A DNA stretch of 64,000 nucleotides from Sepioteuthis lessoniana. Lineage: Eukaryota; Mollusca; Cephalopoda; Myopsida; Loliginidae. Within the stretch, counting starts at the first letter, position 1. Each line of letters opens with the position of its first letter. The translations under genes and the position numbers were made by a program. The stretch covers positions 78,444,834 through 78,508,833 of the forward strand of contig OY757921.1 in the NCBI GenBank assembly GCA_963585895.1, read 5' to 3'. The notes beneath the pieces are model-generated. The model did not search any database and was not told the origin of the DNA. It was given only the letters and a program-made list of their open reading frames with translations. This document shows, piece after piece, positions 32,051 through 42,709 of the stretch.

Positions 32051-34115
32051 TACCAATCTAGTAATCCACCCTATCCATTAACACAGTAGCATTACCTTTG
32101 TCTGCTTGGAGGATTATGATATTATTATGATTCTGTTGCGATTTAATGGCTTGTCTCTCTGCTTTTGAGATGTTTGGTTTTGGAGACTCCGATTTCTCAA
32201 GTGCTTGTCTCACTTTCCATCTTAGCTCATCAGCTTGGGCCTTGGGAATTTTCAAGCTTGCATCCTCGATGGGGGCTATAAGATCTAAGTAAGGGATCCG
32301 CTTGATGGTGTTGGCGAAGTTGAGACCTTTGTTTAGCATTGATTTTTCAGTAGTTAGCTGTCGCTTGTTGATGTTGACAATGGCTTCCACTGGTGAGTAA
32401 TCGGCTTGGGTTTTCATATTTCGAGTTTTCATCTTCTCCTTCATAATTTGGTGCGTCTTGACCTGGTAGAATTCCTGTTCATATGATTTATCCTGATAGT
32501 GTTGGATTCGGGTTCTGTCTTCTATGATTGCTATTCTTTCCAGGAATACGCCAACAAATTGGCAGAGTTGATTGGCAATGGTGGCAATTGTAAAGTAAAG
32601 AACCCTACCCTAAAGACGGAAAGGAAGCTGACACAGATCCTCAATAAGAATAAAGATCTCATACCACAAATAAAATACAGACAGCTAACTCAACCTTACA
32701 ATAAGCTACTACATAAATATGGTCTTCCAAAAATACATAAGGACGATATTCCATTGAGACCTATTGTCAGTAACCGAGGTTCAGCGTGTCACCTATTGAG
32801 CCGCTTCCTTGTGAAGATCATCAGCCTCCTAGTTGGTAAGTCCTCATCATATGTTAAGAACTCTGTCCGCTTCGTGGAAATAATCAGTAATGCTCCCGTT
32901 CGTCCCAACCAGATAGTGAGTCTGGATGTAGTAAGTCTGCTCACAAAGGTACCTACTGATGAGACAATTGCAATGGTACGGGATAAACTGACTACAGATC
33001 CCTTGTTGGAAGAACGCGCCTGCATCCCGATAGATAATCTAATGGAAATGTTGACCTTCTGTGTAGAGACAAGCTACTTCAGGATGGGATCTGATATATA
33101 CCGACAAGAAGGACTGGATATGGGCTCGTAATCGTCACCAGTATTGGCCAACATATACATGGAATACTTCGAAGCAATGACATTAGGATCTACATCACTA
33201 AAGCCATATATGGCTTCGATACGTAGATGATACATTCGTTCTCTAGCCTCATCAAGATGTTCAAACATTACTTGATCACGTGAACTCTATCCGATAATCT
33301 ATACGGTTCACTATGGAGAAAGAACAAGATAATGAATTACCCTTCCTAAATGTATTAGTAACACGCACAGAGCAAGGATTCAAGTCATCTGTGTACCGTA
33401 AACCCACCTTCATCGGACAGTATCTCAATTCCAACTCCCATCATCCATATAATGTGAAGAAAGGAATAGTCTGTTGCTTACAACATCGGGCAAAAGCCAT
33501 TCGTAGTGATATGGATGCATATCAAGAAGAAATTATTAGGTTAAGACATAACCTTCATCGTACCAACAACTCGGGGCGCATAACATCGGCTCCTGGATAG
33601 GAGGATAGAAGATGAAACCCGAAAAATTACCACAGTATATCTGCCCTATATCAGAATCCTATTCGAAAGAATCCAAATGATATGTTGTCCATATGACATA
33701 AAGACGATATTCACAAGTGGCTCAACTCTGTGAAGGTATCTCTTCTGTGTCAAGCTAACAACAGAATTCAACATGATCAAGAACTGTGTGTACTCCACCC
33801 CTTGTAGTTGTGGTAAAGTATAAAGAGGTGAGACATGCCGCCCAGTTAAAAAAAAAATAAGGCTAGAAGAACATCGAAAAGCAGTAGTACGAGTTAAAAT
33901 TGAAAAGTCGGGTATGGCGGACCATATCTGAAAAAAAAGGAAACCATCTGCCCTAATGGGATAAAGTTAAAATAATTGATAGAGATGAACACTGGAGAAT
34001 GAGATGCCTTAATGAATCAACTGATATGTTGGCCTATAGTGACCTGTTGAGTAGACTAAGTATGGAGATGAATATAATATGGAAACCAATAATCAAGAAG
34101 GTTACATAAAAAAAC
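32050..34115 (+). pseudogene. Penelope-like retrotransposon with inverted 5' part
   Basis: Plus strand, from about 32530: ANKLAELIGNGG, LPKIHKDDIPLRPIVSNRGS (RT block 3) and VSLDVVSLLTKVPTDE (block with catalytic Asp). Then MGS followed by a stop, PVLANIYMEYF, RYVDDTFVL (catalytic YVDD near 33218-33230, frameshifted) and LPFLNVLVTRTEQGFKSSVY. A GIY-YIG region follows (CSCGKV, stop, RGETCR, near 33810-33840). The N-terminal piece (LNKGLNF...ALEKSESPKPNISKAERQ...ADKGNATVLMD) lies on the minus strand at 32058-32444. Stops and shifts make it inactive. Confidence 0.85.
32058..32444 (-). pseudogene. Inverted N-terminal segment of the Penelope-like element
   Basis: A 128-codon open frame. Its end (ADKGNATVLMDRVDY at 32058) is the sequence expected just before ANKLAEL, which instead starts the plus-strand part near 32535. 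The 5' end of the segment faces the junction near 32490. This is the same geometry as twin-primed 5' inversion in LINE-1. The frame has no stop, so the insertion may be fairly young. Confidence 0.8.
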
Positions 34116-34189
34116 TGAAATATGAGCTTAGGTAAAAAATCATACATAGTAGTAATAGCCATAGTGATGTGAGAACATTAAGTTTATAA

Positions 34190-34345
34190 GCCCCCAAAAT
34201 TCATTCTGAATTGCAAGACTCATAGCGTAACGCTTATTGGCGTTGATTCCCTAAGCTTCTAAAGTGAGAATCATCTGGAAATTGCAGGTTCAATCTTGAC
34301 TGCAGGCAAGTAACAATACAGGGATACTTAACACTTGTACTCGGT
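34190..34345 (+). repeat. tRNA-like segment after the Penelope-like element
   Basis: 'catagcgtaacgcttattgg' ... 'ttccctaagcttctaaagtg' ... 'attgcaggttcaatcttgac' ... 'taacaatacagggatacttaac' matches the tRNA-like head and early body of the SINE at 29128-29465 in sense orientation. Box B is GGTTCAATC. It passes directly into a SINE-2 body at about 34346, so one repeat replaces the other mid-element. Confidence 0.68.
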
Positions 34346-34540
34346 TATGGTCGTAGTGAGTTCGAGCTCCAGTTGCGCTATTACGTTCACTTTTGGACAA
34401 ATACTCTTGGGAAAGGTATGAACCCCCTTATCCTCACAGCTATGGGTTAAATAGTACCACTACTGTTCTTCTAGAGGGATGACTTTGAAATTAAATAATG
34501 ATAGCCATTAAACAAAGAAACCACACCAAACTATCTACCC
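34346..34540 (+). repeat. SINE-2, lacking the start of its head
   Basis: Begins at 'tggtcgtagtgagttcgagctcc' (box B-like) and continues with GTTCACTTTTGGACAAATAC, the body and a tail in which the GGTTGATATGCC block is shortened to 'aatgatagccattaaac'. Confidence 0.7.
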
Positions 34541-35241
34541 TTAGCTACAGGAAGAATTATTGGATTCAAATCAATCAATCATTCATACTTTTCTACTAAT
34601 TCGTGTACTTTTAGCAGAAATAAATCAAACTGGCTTCATTATAACATTCCGTATTTGAATTGATGAAATCATTTTTCTTCTCTAAGCATTTCTTTGATTG
34701 CAGCCTAGTGATATAACTATAAAGTTGTTCAATGCAATAAGACGGAACATATGACACATATCTACCTAGAAAACATTGATAGAAGTAGAATAGTAATTGG
34801 ACTTAATTACAAATGTGCCATCACCTCTTTGTATGAAATATACAATAACAGCAATAACTTGGACCTTGCCGAGAAATCTACCGTGGGCCGTACGTGCCTT
34901 GATTTCAAATGCCACATTACTTAATCTCATCAATCAAAAATGTCGCTTGTTTGTAATACGCTGATTTGAGAATAGAATTGTGAGTGTAGGGCGGAGATAT
35001 AGGAGCAGAAAACATTTACACATCGTATTCACAGACATTGACCAGCATGAAATGTCGGCAAAAAAGCAGAGAAGGAATCAGTTTGTTAATACTCAAGTGA
35101 CAAGACGCCTTTGTTAAAGGAGAAAAGGAAAATTGCAGTTATTCATGGAAGAATTATGGACATGTTTACCACTGCTGCAAAGTTCGATAGTCGGGATATT
35201 TAATATATTTAATATAATAAACAAACACATATTGAAAGCAG
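34541..35241. other. Unassigned stretch
   Basis: AT-rich to mixed sequence. No repeat partner or coding match was seen. Confidence 0.4.
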
Positions 35242-35560
35242 CCCAGTCGGCTGGGACTGCAGAATATACCGACTGAATCTCTGCAGTGGAGTAAGAGCCC
35301 TGCCCAACGAGTGTTATGGATATCATTTGCTGACCTTGAGTGGTAGTATCGGTTAGGGTCCGATCTATGGGTCAAATAGAATTATTTCAAATTTAACTGT
35401 GTGCAAACAAATAACTGATGTACAATTGAGTCGTGTTATATGGCAATACTTTGAGGCATTTGACTAGGTCCAAACGGGTGAGTAGTGTAGAATGGAATTG
35501 TGTTGAATTGCAATACTTTTAGATGCGGGCAAAAATTGAATTATTGGTATTACATAACAA
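35242..35560 (+). repeat. LR repeat, deleted core
   Basis: Head 'cccagtcggctgggactgc' and 'ataccgactgaatctctgcag', then a deletion that joins 'aacgagtgttatggatatca' to 'gagtggtagtatcgg', followed by AT-rich units to about 35560. No tail. Confidence 0.65.
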
Positions 35561-35569
35561 TCATCATTA

Positions 35570-35690
35570 TCATCATATAGTGCCGCTAGCACTGATATCC
35601 CTGACCCTCTCTTGCCACTTCTCCCTATCGTTCATCGCCTCTGGTAGGACATCCCGTCTCCTCACATAGCTGCTGATTGTATGTTCATTG
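35570..35690 (-). pseudogene. LINE-B 3' end fragment
   Basis: (ATC)n-like start at 35561-35575, then antisense 'ctgaccctctcttgccactt', 'cgttcatcgcctctggtagg' and 'gtctcctcacatagctgctg', the last ~110 bp of LINE-B. Severely 5' truncated. Confidence 0.7.
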
Positions 35691-35830
35691 CATGTTCATA
35701 TCTTCAGTTTTTTGTGTAGTTGTTTCCTGGTTAATTTTATTGTATTCGAATACGGCTCAATCGAATACGAAAAAACTTTAAACGGTTCTATTTGACTGAG
35801 AAATGGACCTTCACAGGTACTACCTTTCCA

Positions 35831-36420
35831 AGTCAGGTTTGGTTGATTTTAATGACATATCAACCATTGTTGGTTATTTAATGCGAAATCCTCTTTATAC
35901 ATATATATGAAATATATATGATTTGGTTTGGTTTGGTTTGGTTTGGTTTTATGGCATATCAACGATTGTAGGTTATTTAATGCCCAATCTTGTTTATATA
36001 TATGCATTAGATATATATGATTTCGTTGGTTTGGTTTTGTTTTGTTTGGTTTGGTTTTATGGCATATCAACCATTGTTGGGTATTTAATGCCAAATCCTC
36101 TTTAAACATATATGTTAAATATATAAGATTTGGTTTGGTTTGGTTTGGTTTGGTTTTATGGCATATCAACTATTGTAGGTTATTTAATGCCCAATCTTGT
36201 TTATATATATGCATTAAATATATATGATTTCGTTGGTTTGGTTTGGTTTGGTTTGGTTTTATGGCATATCAACGATTGTAGGTTATTTAATGCTAAATCA
36301 TCTTTAAACATATATGTTAAATATATATGATTTGGTTGGGTTGGCTTTTATGGCATATCAACCATTATAGGTTATTTAATTCCAAATCTTAATACATACA
36401 TATTATATATATGATTTTTG
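35831..36420 (-). repeat. Tandem array of the LR/SINE-2 3' tail
   Basis: About six units of 90-110 bp, each '(ggttt)n atggcatatcaac' ... 'aggttatttaatgc' followed by an AT-rich linker with ATATATG. Units start near 35831, 35925, 36035, 36130, 36235 and 36330. This is the antisense of the tail shared by LR and SINE-2, here amplified in tandem. A smaller set in the other orientation lies at 14520-14800. Confidence 0.85.
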
Positions 36421-36880
36421 AACATATTTTATTGATAACATTTTTAAACGAGTCTGAGCTGATCATTTTTTTACACACGGTTAAATGGTTTCAAGTATTC
36501 CTATCTAACAGTAACAGTTTAATATCACTCGTTTGTTTGCACACGTTTAAGTAGATATGCGTGATACGTAAGATATCATTTTGTCAGTAATTTTATTTTT
36601 GAACAGATTAAAAGTAATTTGTTTGCACTCTAGTATTGCTATTGTTTCTAAACGATTAAATGGTCTCAATTATTGCTGCCTAACACTTCTACTTCTATTC
36701 AATATTTATCATTTGTTTGCAGACAGTGAAGTGGTTACAAGCATTGCTATTTAACACTAATTATTCAATTCAACATTACTCGTTCGTTATCACATTATTA
36801 AATGGCACAAGCATTGCTATGTATTACTAACAATTCAATTAAACATCAGTTATCATCTGCCTAGACTACGTGCTTAGAAC
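36421..36880 (-). repeat. LR AT-rich internal units
   Basis: Repeated 'ttgcacacagttaaatgg' and 'tcaagtattgctatttaac' with 'caattcaacat' motifs give diverged units of roughly 65-75 bp. The LR core is missing, because LINE-B follows. Confidence 0.65.
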
Positions 36881-36884
36881 GTCA

Positions 36885-37450
36885 ATTAATAAAATGAAAG
36901 ATAACAGTTTGAAGCTGGCAAAGGAAAGAAGCAGAAGATACTCCGCACAAACAATTACGCCGATGACATAGCACTTCTGGCAAATACATCTGCCCAAGCC
37001 GAATCCCTGCTACGTAGTCAGGAACGAGCAACTGCTGGCATAGGCCTCCATGTCAACGCACATAAGACAGAATACATGTGCTTTAATCAAAGAGACGACA
37101 TCTCCACACTAAATAGTGGTCCTTTGAAAATAGTGAACAAGTTCACCTACCTAGGAAGCAGTGTCTCATCAACCGAGACAGACATCAATATGCGACTAGC
37201 AAAAACATGGACAACTATCGGTAGGCTATCGATCATATGAAAGTCAGACCTGACAGATAAAATTAAACGCAATTTTTTCAAGCAGCGGTAGTGTCGATAC
37301 TGCTATATGGATGCACTAAGGAGGCTAACTAAACGTATAGAGAAAAGGCTTGACAGCAACTACACAAGAATGCTGCGAGCAATATTCGATAGAGACGGGT
37401 GGCGAGAGAGGGTTCGGGATATCCGTGCTGGCGGCGTGGCATGATGACAT
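36885..37450 (+). pseudogene. LINE-B RT domain with internal deletion
   Basis: RSRRYSAQT leads to YADDIALLANTSAQAES (RT catalytic YADD near 36963-36975), then LHVNAHKTEYMCFNQRDD, KFTYLGSSVSSTETDINMRL and RLDSNYTRMLRAIF. There the frame jumps to RDGWRERVRDIRAGGVA, skipping about 90 residues present at 38750-39050. Stops occur after RLSII and near KQR. The YADD box is intact but the copy is dead. Confidence 0.78.
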
Positions 37451-37469
37451 TTTTTACACCCAGTTAAAT

Positions 37470-37925
37470 GATCAAATATTTCTATTTCAAACATTCAATT
37501 TAGCCTTAGTCATTTGTTATCCGTCAGTGCAGATGTCAAACAGTTCTATTTGATCCATTGAGAGGGCCCTATCAGGTGCTACCACTCCGACCAGAGTGGA
37601 TCTGGGAGCAATGGCAATTAAGGTGTTCTCCGCATTCCACAAAGCTCCAGCATTACTGGAACCTCACCATCAGATTTTTTATGTCATAACCAGGATTCAG
37701 AGATGCAGTCAGAGTATTCTACAGCCTCAGCCGACTGGGCTGTCAAAGTCAGAGTGTACTTGTGTGTAATAGCAATGAAAGGGTTACTTCAAACTTCTCA
37801 GAACTCCAGAATTGGAGCCTATCAGATACAGTTTAGTGTCATACTCACATACAAAGGTCAATCTTTTAAGAGAAACTTACCCCTGCAAGGGTTGCAATCA
37901 GTGTATTCTCAGCCCAACCACTAAG
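37470..37925 (-). repeat. LR core followed by an LR variant core
   Basis: AT-rich unit, core (GGGCCCTATCAGGTGCTACC at 37563) and head 'cctcagccgactgggct' (37725-37742). A diverged second core follows ('gtaatagcaatgaaagggtta' to 'ccaaccactaag'). Confidence 0.68.
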
Positions 37926-38520
37926 TAGAATGAGACTTGAAACAAAAAAGAGTTGTGAAGACGGTGACTGAAAATAATGATGAATGCAGGCAAAATTCCC
38001 TAATATAAAAATTAGAAAAAATTAATTCCGAATAATATTTAGAATTTCATCCTAATCATTGGACACGTAACCCCTGGTGGAGGTGGTTGTTGAGGCACCA
38101 CTGATGACTTTCAGCTGTTAGTTATACTCTTTGACTCAGCAAAAAGATAGGTCTATCAATCCCTGTATGTTATCTTCCCTGCTTCTGTTTACTTCTTCGT
38201 CTTGCACGATGGCTTTTGCCAGGCCTGATAAAAGTGTCACTTGATTTTGTCACATATCCATACCTCATCATTTTTTATTTCTTTTTCATTGGAAGAAAGC
38301 ACGAAAGCATCTCATCTCAAGGGTTTCAGGGCGTCTCATGGGGTCAGCAGTGAGGGAAAAGGATTCAAAGATTTAGATAATATGTGTGCGCATTGTTGAT
38401 GCCAGACATGTTTTTGTCAGGACTGATGCATTTCAGTTTTGTCAGAGCTGCTGTTGATGGCGCAATTCTGGCCATAAATTCTGGTTTCAGTCCTGAATCC
38501 GGGGCAATTGCGCCAAAATA
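37926..38520. other. Unassigned stretch
   Basis: No repeat or protein motif noticed. A frame at 38384-38629 (+) runs into microsatellite and has no domain. Confidence 0.35.
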
Positions 38521-38537
38521 TTTAAAACTGTTGGCAT

Positions 38538-38539
38538 TT

Positions 38540-38584
<45 letters not shown>
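38538..38584. repeat. (TA)n(TG)n microsatellite
   Basis: About 22 bp of TA followed by about 23 bp of TG, directly before a LINE-B fragment. Confidence 0.9.
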
Positions 38585-38585
<1 letters not shown>

Positions 38586-39105
38586 AACAGCCATCGATAG
38601 GCTATTGTTCATATGAAAGTCAGACCTGACCGATTAAATAAAATGCTGTTTTATCCAAGCAGCTATCGTATCTATACTGCTGTATGGATGCACTACATGG
38701 ACGCTAACTAAACGTATGGAGAAAAAGCTTGACAGCAACTACACAAGAATGCTGCGAGCAATATTGAACAAGTCCTGGAGCCAACACCCCACGAAGCAGA
38801 AGCTGTACGGCTACTTACCGCCCATCACCAAAACTATCCAAGTTAGACGAACCAGATATGTAGGGCTGCTGAAGAAGTGGAGACGAACTAATAAGTGACA
38901 AACTCCTGTGGACCCCTTCGCATGGACGACCAAAGGCAGGACGACCAGCTTGAACCTATATACAACAGCTCTGTGCTGATGCAGGATATAGCCTTCAAGA
39001 GCTACCGGAAGAGATGGATGATAGAGACGGGTGGCGTGAGAGGGTCAGGAACATCCGTGCTGATGGTGTGACATGATGAGGATGAGGATGATATATATTC
39101 GGCTG
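38585..39105 (+). pseudogene. LINE-B C-terminal region with complete 3' end
   Basis: Starts within RLS..KSDLTD and continues MEKKLDSNYTRMLRAILNKSW, LYGYLPPITKTIQVRRTRY, then damaged HCWR and DELIS segments, TYIQQLCADAG and DRDGWRERVRNIRADG. It ends TGATGAGGATGAGGATGAT, the (ATG)n-like tail. It supplies the segment deleted from 36885-37450. Confidence 0.78.
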
Positions 39106-39306
39106 AAGAATGCAATGCCAGTTTGTTTCCATGTAAATTTTCGGTACCACCATTATCCTTACCGAACTATCCGGATCTATGCTCATGTTTGACTGGCTAG
39201 TTTTAAACTCATTATCGATTTCAAATAAAATTATCATTAAAAAAGAACAAAAAGCAAGCAAATTATATTCCTGACATAATGTATACGCATACACATCTTC
39301 ATCAAG

Positions 39307-39598
39307 GCGCTAGTGGTGTAACGGTTATCACTGTAGGAAATAGATACGGTGACTCGAGTTCAAATCCTGGACGAAGGTGTTTGCATTCCACATTTCGCTA
39401 ATATCCTAGGGAAAGGTATGAATCTAACTATTTTTATTACAGCAATCGTTAAATAATAGGGTAGACTGTACTCTTTAACATTGGTATGGTAACCGATCTA
39501 AGAGAAAGAAAACACTGAATTCAAACCTGTTAGATTTAAACCCCGCTTTGAAAAATGACTTTATGTCGCACCTTGCCCTTGGTGGAGGGGTTAGATAA
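39307..39598 (+). repeat. SINE-1 copy
   Basis: The head is GTGGTGTAACGGTTATCAC and GAGTTCAAATCCTGG. The body diverges ('atcctagggaaaggtatg') and the tail reads 'ccttgcccttggtggaggg', altered from CCCGAGCGGAGGGG. Confidence 0.72.
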
Positions 39599-39639
39599 AT
39601 ACATACGCATCTTCCTAACCTTTCTATATAAATACGAGT

Positions 39640-39694
39640 GTTTGTGTGTGCGTGTGTGTGTATGTATGTGTGTGTGTACTCCCACATGTATGTT

Positions 39695-39758
<64 letters not shown>
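39640..39758. repeat. (TG)n microsatellite
   Basis: Interrupted then pure TG, with a (TG)n of about 60 bp at 39699-39758. Any open frame here is repeat-encoded. Confidence 0.95.
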
Positions 39759-39759
<1 letters not shown>

Positions 39760-39978
39760 CCTTTCCTTTCGTTTTTCTGACTTATTTTTTCTTTTCTACC
39801 CAATTCATGTCGGCTGCCACTTTAAATAGGAATCCGAAGTATGTGTAAATATGAGACCCGCAAACAGTGACATTTCAATGCCAAAGACTTGCCATAAAAT
39901 TGGAAGAAATGGATACTAAAAGATATAATCTTATACAATTACTTCCTTTATTCCTTTCAGGGTATATCCTTCTATGTA

Positions 39979-40218
39979 TTTACCCAAACGCTGCACCATG
40001 GGTAGGATGTGACACAAGGTCAGTTTTTTTAAGCGGAGTTGAACAGCTTTGAATTCAGAGTTTTCCTTCCATTCGATTGGTTGCCATACCAAGATTATAA
40101 AGCCTAGTCTGATCCTCCATTTATCTATAGTTGCAGGGAGTATAGTCGGATTAATAACTTTGCCAAGGGTATTAGCGTTATGTGAAAAGCAAATAACCTC
40201 GTACTGGATTTGAACTCG
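39979..40218 (-). repeat. SINE-1, head cut short
   Basis: The tail region (diverged 'aaacgctgcaccatgggtag') and body are present on the minus strand. The tRNA head stops after 'gtactggatttgaactcg' (box B) where an LR tail begins at 40219, so box A is lost. Confidence 0.7.
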
Positions 40219-40665
40219 ATTTGGTTTGGTTTGGTTTTATGACATATCAACCATTCGGGGTTATTTAATGCTAAATCCATTTTGTACATATAAGCAGCCC
40301 TATTTAAAATAAATCAGTTTAGCATAAGTACAGCTTTTTTGTTTATTTACAGTTAAATGTCATAACGGTTCTACTTCAAACAATTCAGTTTAGCATAAAT
40401 ACAGTTTTTTTTGTTTACATACAGTTAAATGTCAAAAACAGTTCTATTACAAATGATTCAGTTTAGCATAACTATAGTTTTTGTTTACATACAGTTAAAT
40501 GTAAATGCAGTTCTATTTCAAACGATTCAGTTTAGTATAAGTACTCAGTTTAGTTCTATGTGACCCATGGTTAGGACCCTTTCAGGTGCTATCCCTCTGA
40601 GTGGACCTGGAAGCGATGACAATAAAGGGGTACTCCGAATTACTGAAGCCTCAGCATCTCTCTCT
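40219..40665 (-). repeat. LR repeat
   Basis: Antisense tail (GGTTTGGTTTTATGACATATC), four AT-rich units with 'tttgtttacatacagttaaatg', then the core (CCATGGTTAGGACCC to 'gtactccgaattactgaagc'). (CT)n at 40660-40706 replaces the rest of the core. Confidence 0.72.
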
Positions 40666-40734
40666 CACTCCCTCACTCTCTCCCTCCCTCCCTCTCTCTT
40701 TCTCTCAATATACATATATATATATCGGTGATCG

Positions 40735-41240
40735 CGCTCATGGTAGGTCCTCTAGATGGCACCCAGTGTTCGCACAAAGCTGTTGAATTAATATTTTTAC
40801 TAATCGACCAACACTGGTGTGTCCATGTGTATTAATCCATTTGAGAACGTCCCTAACGAGTTCGTCTTTACTTCAACAGCAGTTCTCGGCATGTGTTGTT
40901 CCTCTTGTTAGATGGTTTGTTAGATGGGAGGTATGTGGCCGTAAAGCTGCTGCTTTGTAGCGTGCAATATCCAGGATTTGTTTAAAACAGCACGCAGTAT
41001 AATTGTTTCATTCCCATCTGAGTTTTTTCTCCATGAGTTTTGTTCGAGTTCACGTGGTGCCACCATACAATAGTGCTGACACGGCTACAGCTTGTAAGAA
41101 TTTCTGTTTTCTTTTATCAGTGGGATCAGACTTCTATAGGGTCATTAACCTATCAATAGTAGTCCGTGCTTTACCAAAGCGATATGTTGACATTGTTTTT
41201 AGTTGATGAGATATGACTACCAAAATATATAATCTGCTCT
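40735..41240 (-). pseudogene. LINE-B RT thumb and C-terminal region, diverged
   Basis: Antisense LINE-B: DELIS region ('aacgagttcgtctttacttc'), LPPI region, NKSW region ('tatccaggatttgttt'), the YGGTT region ('gtggtgccaccatacaatag', 41059-41078), KKFLQAVAV-like and RLAKA-like segments to about 41200. It belongs to a subfamily also seen at 58600-59085. Many frameshifts. Confidence 0.6.
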
Positions 41241-41265
41241 AATAGTTTAAGACTCTTGCCGTTTA

Positions 41266-41305
41266 AAGAAGAAGAAGAAGAAGAAGAAGAAGAAGAAGAA
41301 GAAGA
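41266..41305. repeat. (GAA)n trinucleotide repeat
   Basis: About 13 perfect GAA units. Confidence 0.95.
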
Positions 41306-41700
41306 ACTGTGTGATTAATTACTATTTTAATAGCTCATGATATACGACCCGTTTTCCTGGCTATAGGTGAGGCTACGGGAGCCTCCTTTTCGCCTTTAGC
41401 CGTGGCAGGTGGAAGGGTGAAATATTAAGAAACTTGGAATAATATCGATTTATTAAATGACGCAATGATCACAAAACATGTTTATAAATCTATATCGACC
41501 TATCAATTCGAGATTCTGTCAGTTCTATGGATGTTTGATGATACATTCGTCAAAATACATATTGTTGAATTGTATTGTCAAGAAGAACATGGAAGTAGAA
41601 CCGAATTCCAGATTAGAATATTTTTTGATATTGTAGAAAGACAATTCTCAATATCATAATTCGTGATTCCCCAAAAATACATATTGTGGATATGTAAAAA
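41306..41700. other. Unassigned stretch
   Basis: No repeat or motif recognised. A 64-codon plus-strand frame (41465-41659) has no domain. Confidence 0.35.
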
Positions 41701-41704
41701 AAGT

Positions 41705-41940
41705 AAAGTTGGCGACCATAGTCGAGGGTAACCCGAAGGCTCCCTTTTCGATAGCTACTACACCAATGTGTAGGGGAGGGCGCTACTCCTTCCCTGGATT
41801 GCTCTACTTTACCCTTGATCCGTACCTTATAATGCTGAGTGTTAAGCAAGGAGGCATTAAGTACCATTTTTTGAGTCTTTCGTATGACTCGACCTGGGAT
41901 TGAACCCAGGTCTCCAGGGCCATTGGCGAACACTCTAATG
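41705..41940 (-). repeat. SINE-3, full length
   Basis: Tail 'aagttggcgaccatagtcgag' at the left; head 'ttgaacccaggtctccagg' and 'ggcgaacactcta' at the right. Body with AATGGTACTTAATGCC. It sits directly before a small LINE-A fragment. Confidence 0.8.
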
Positions 41941-41944
41941 TAAT

Positions 41945-42142
41945 TTATCGATATAAAAATTGATATGTCAGGGTAGGAAGGGTATTCCATTCCATTTGGG
42001 CACTGTGCAAAAGACTGTGATTTGACAATGTAGGTGTAATAAACACAAAGTTGAAGAAATCCTTGAAAATGGTAAAAGTAAGAAAATGGTAAAAGTAAGA
42101 AATTTTCAAGAAATCCTTGAAAATGGTAAAAGTAAAAGTAAA
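41945..42142 (+). pseudogene. LINE-A fragment and duplicated purine-rich block
   Basis: 'gggtaggaagggtattccatt' and 'gcaaaagactgtgatttgac' match the GKV-H-W-CKRL-FD region of LINE-A. 42056-42142 then contains partial repeats of 'gaaatccttgaaaatggtaa' (42056, 42113). Confidence 0.5.
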
Positions 42143-42193
42143 ACTTGTTTTGGATGGGTTGGGTAGATATTACCCAACCCATCCAAAACAAGT
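42143..42193. repeat. Perfect palindrome, 23-bp arms, 5-base loop
   Basis: Arms ACTTGTTTTGGATGGGTTGGG+TA (42143-42165) and the exact complement (42171-42193), loop GATAT. The right arm continues into a SINE-1 tail, whose usual CCCAACCCCTCCGC has become CCCAACCCATCCAA. So the palindrome sits at a SINE-1 end. Confidence 0.9.
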
Positions 42194-42404
42194 AGGACCC
42201 GACACAACAACAAGTTTAAAGTTTTCGTTCTCCTAGACTGGTTTCTTCATCTAAGTTAAAGAACCCAATCTGGCCAACTATATACCTACGTCTAGTGAAG
42301 AGAAAAGATTGATTTATGCCTTCACCGAGGGCATTAGCGCGAAATGAAACGCTAATGACTTATCCAGGAATTGAACTCGAGTCAGCGATTTCACTTTCCC
42401 CAAC
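42171..42404 (-). repeat. SINE-1, diverged
   Basis: The body is recognisable through 'cgttctcctagactggtttc' and 'cgagggcattagcgc'. The head has 'ggaattgaactcgagtcagcg' (box B) and fades before box A. Confidence 0.6.
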
Positions 42405-42709
42405 TGTAACAAACCTAGACGGCTGGGGCTGTAAAATACACTGACTGCATCTCTGCTGATGGGTAAGACCCCCTCCAACCGAGTGTCCCGGGTATGACAC
42501 GAAACAATCGGAAGGTGAGGTTCCAGACATGCTGGAGCTACGGGGAATGCGGAAGACTTCTTCACTGTGATCACTCCAAGGTCCACTCCGGCCTAGATTG
42601 GTAGTACCAGAGAGGGTCTCATGAATGGATCAAATAGAACATTTTGACATTTAAACAGTGAAAACAAATGACTTGTGATAAATTGAATCGTTTGAAATAA
42701 GACTATTTT

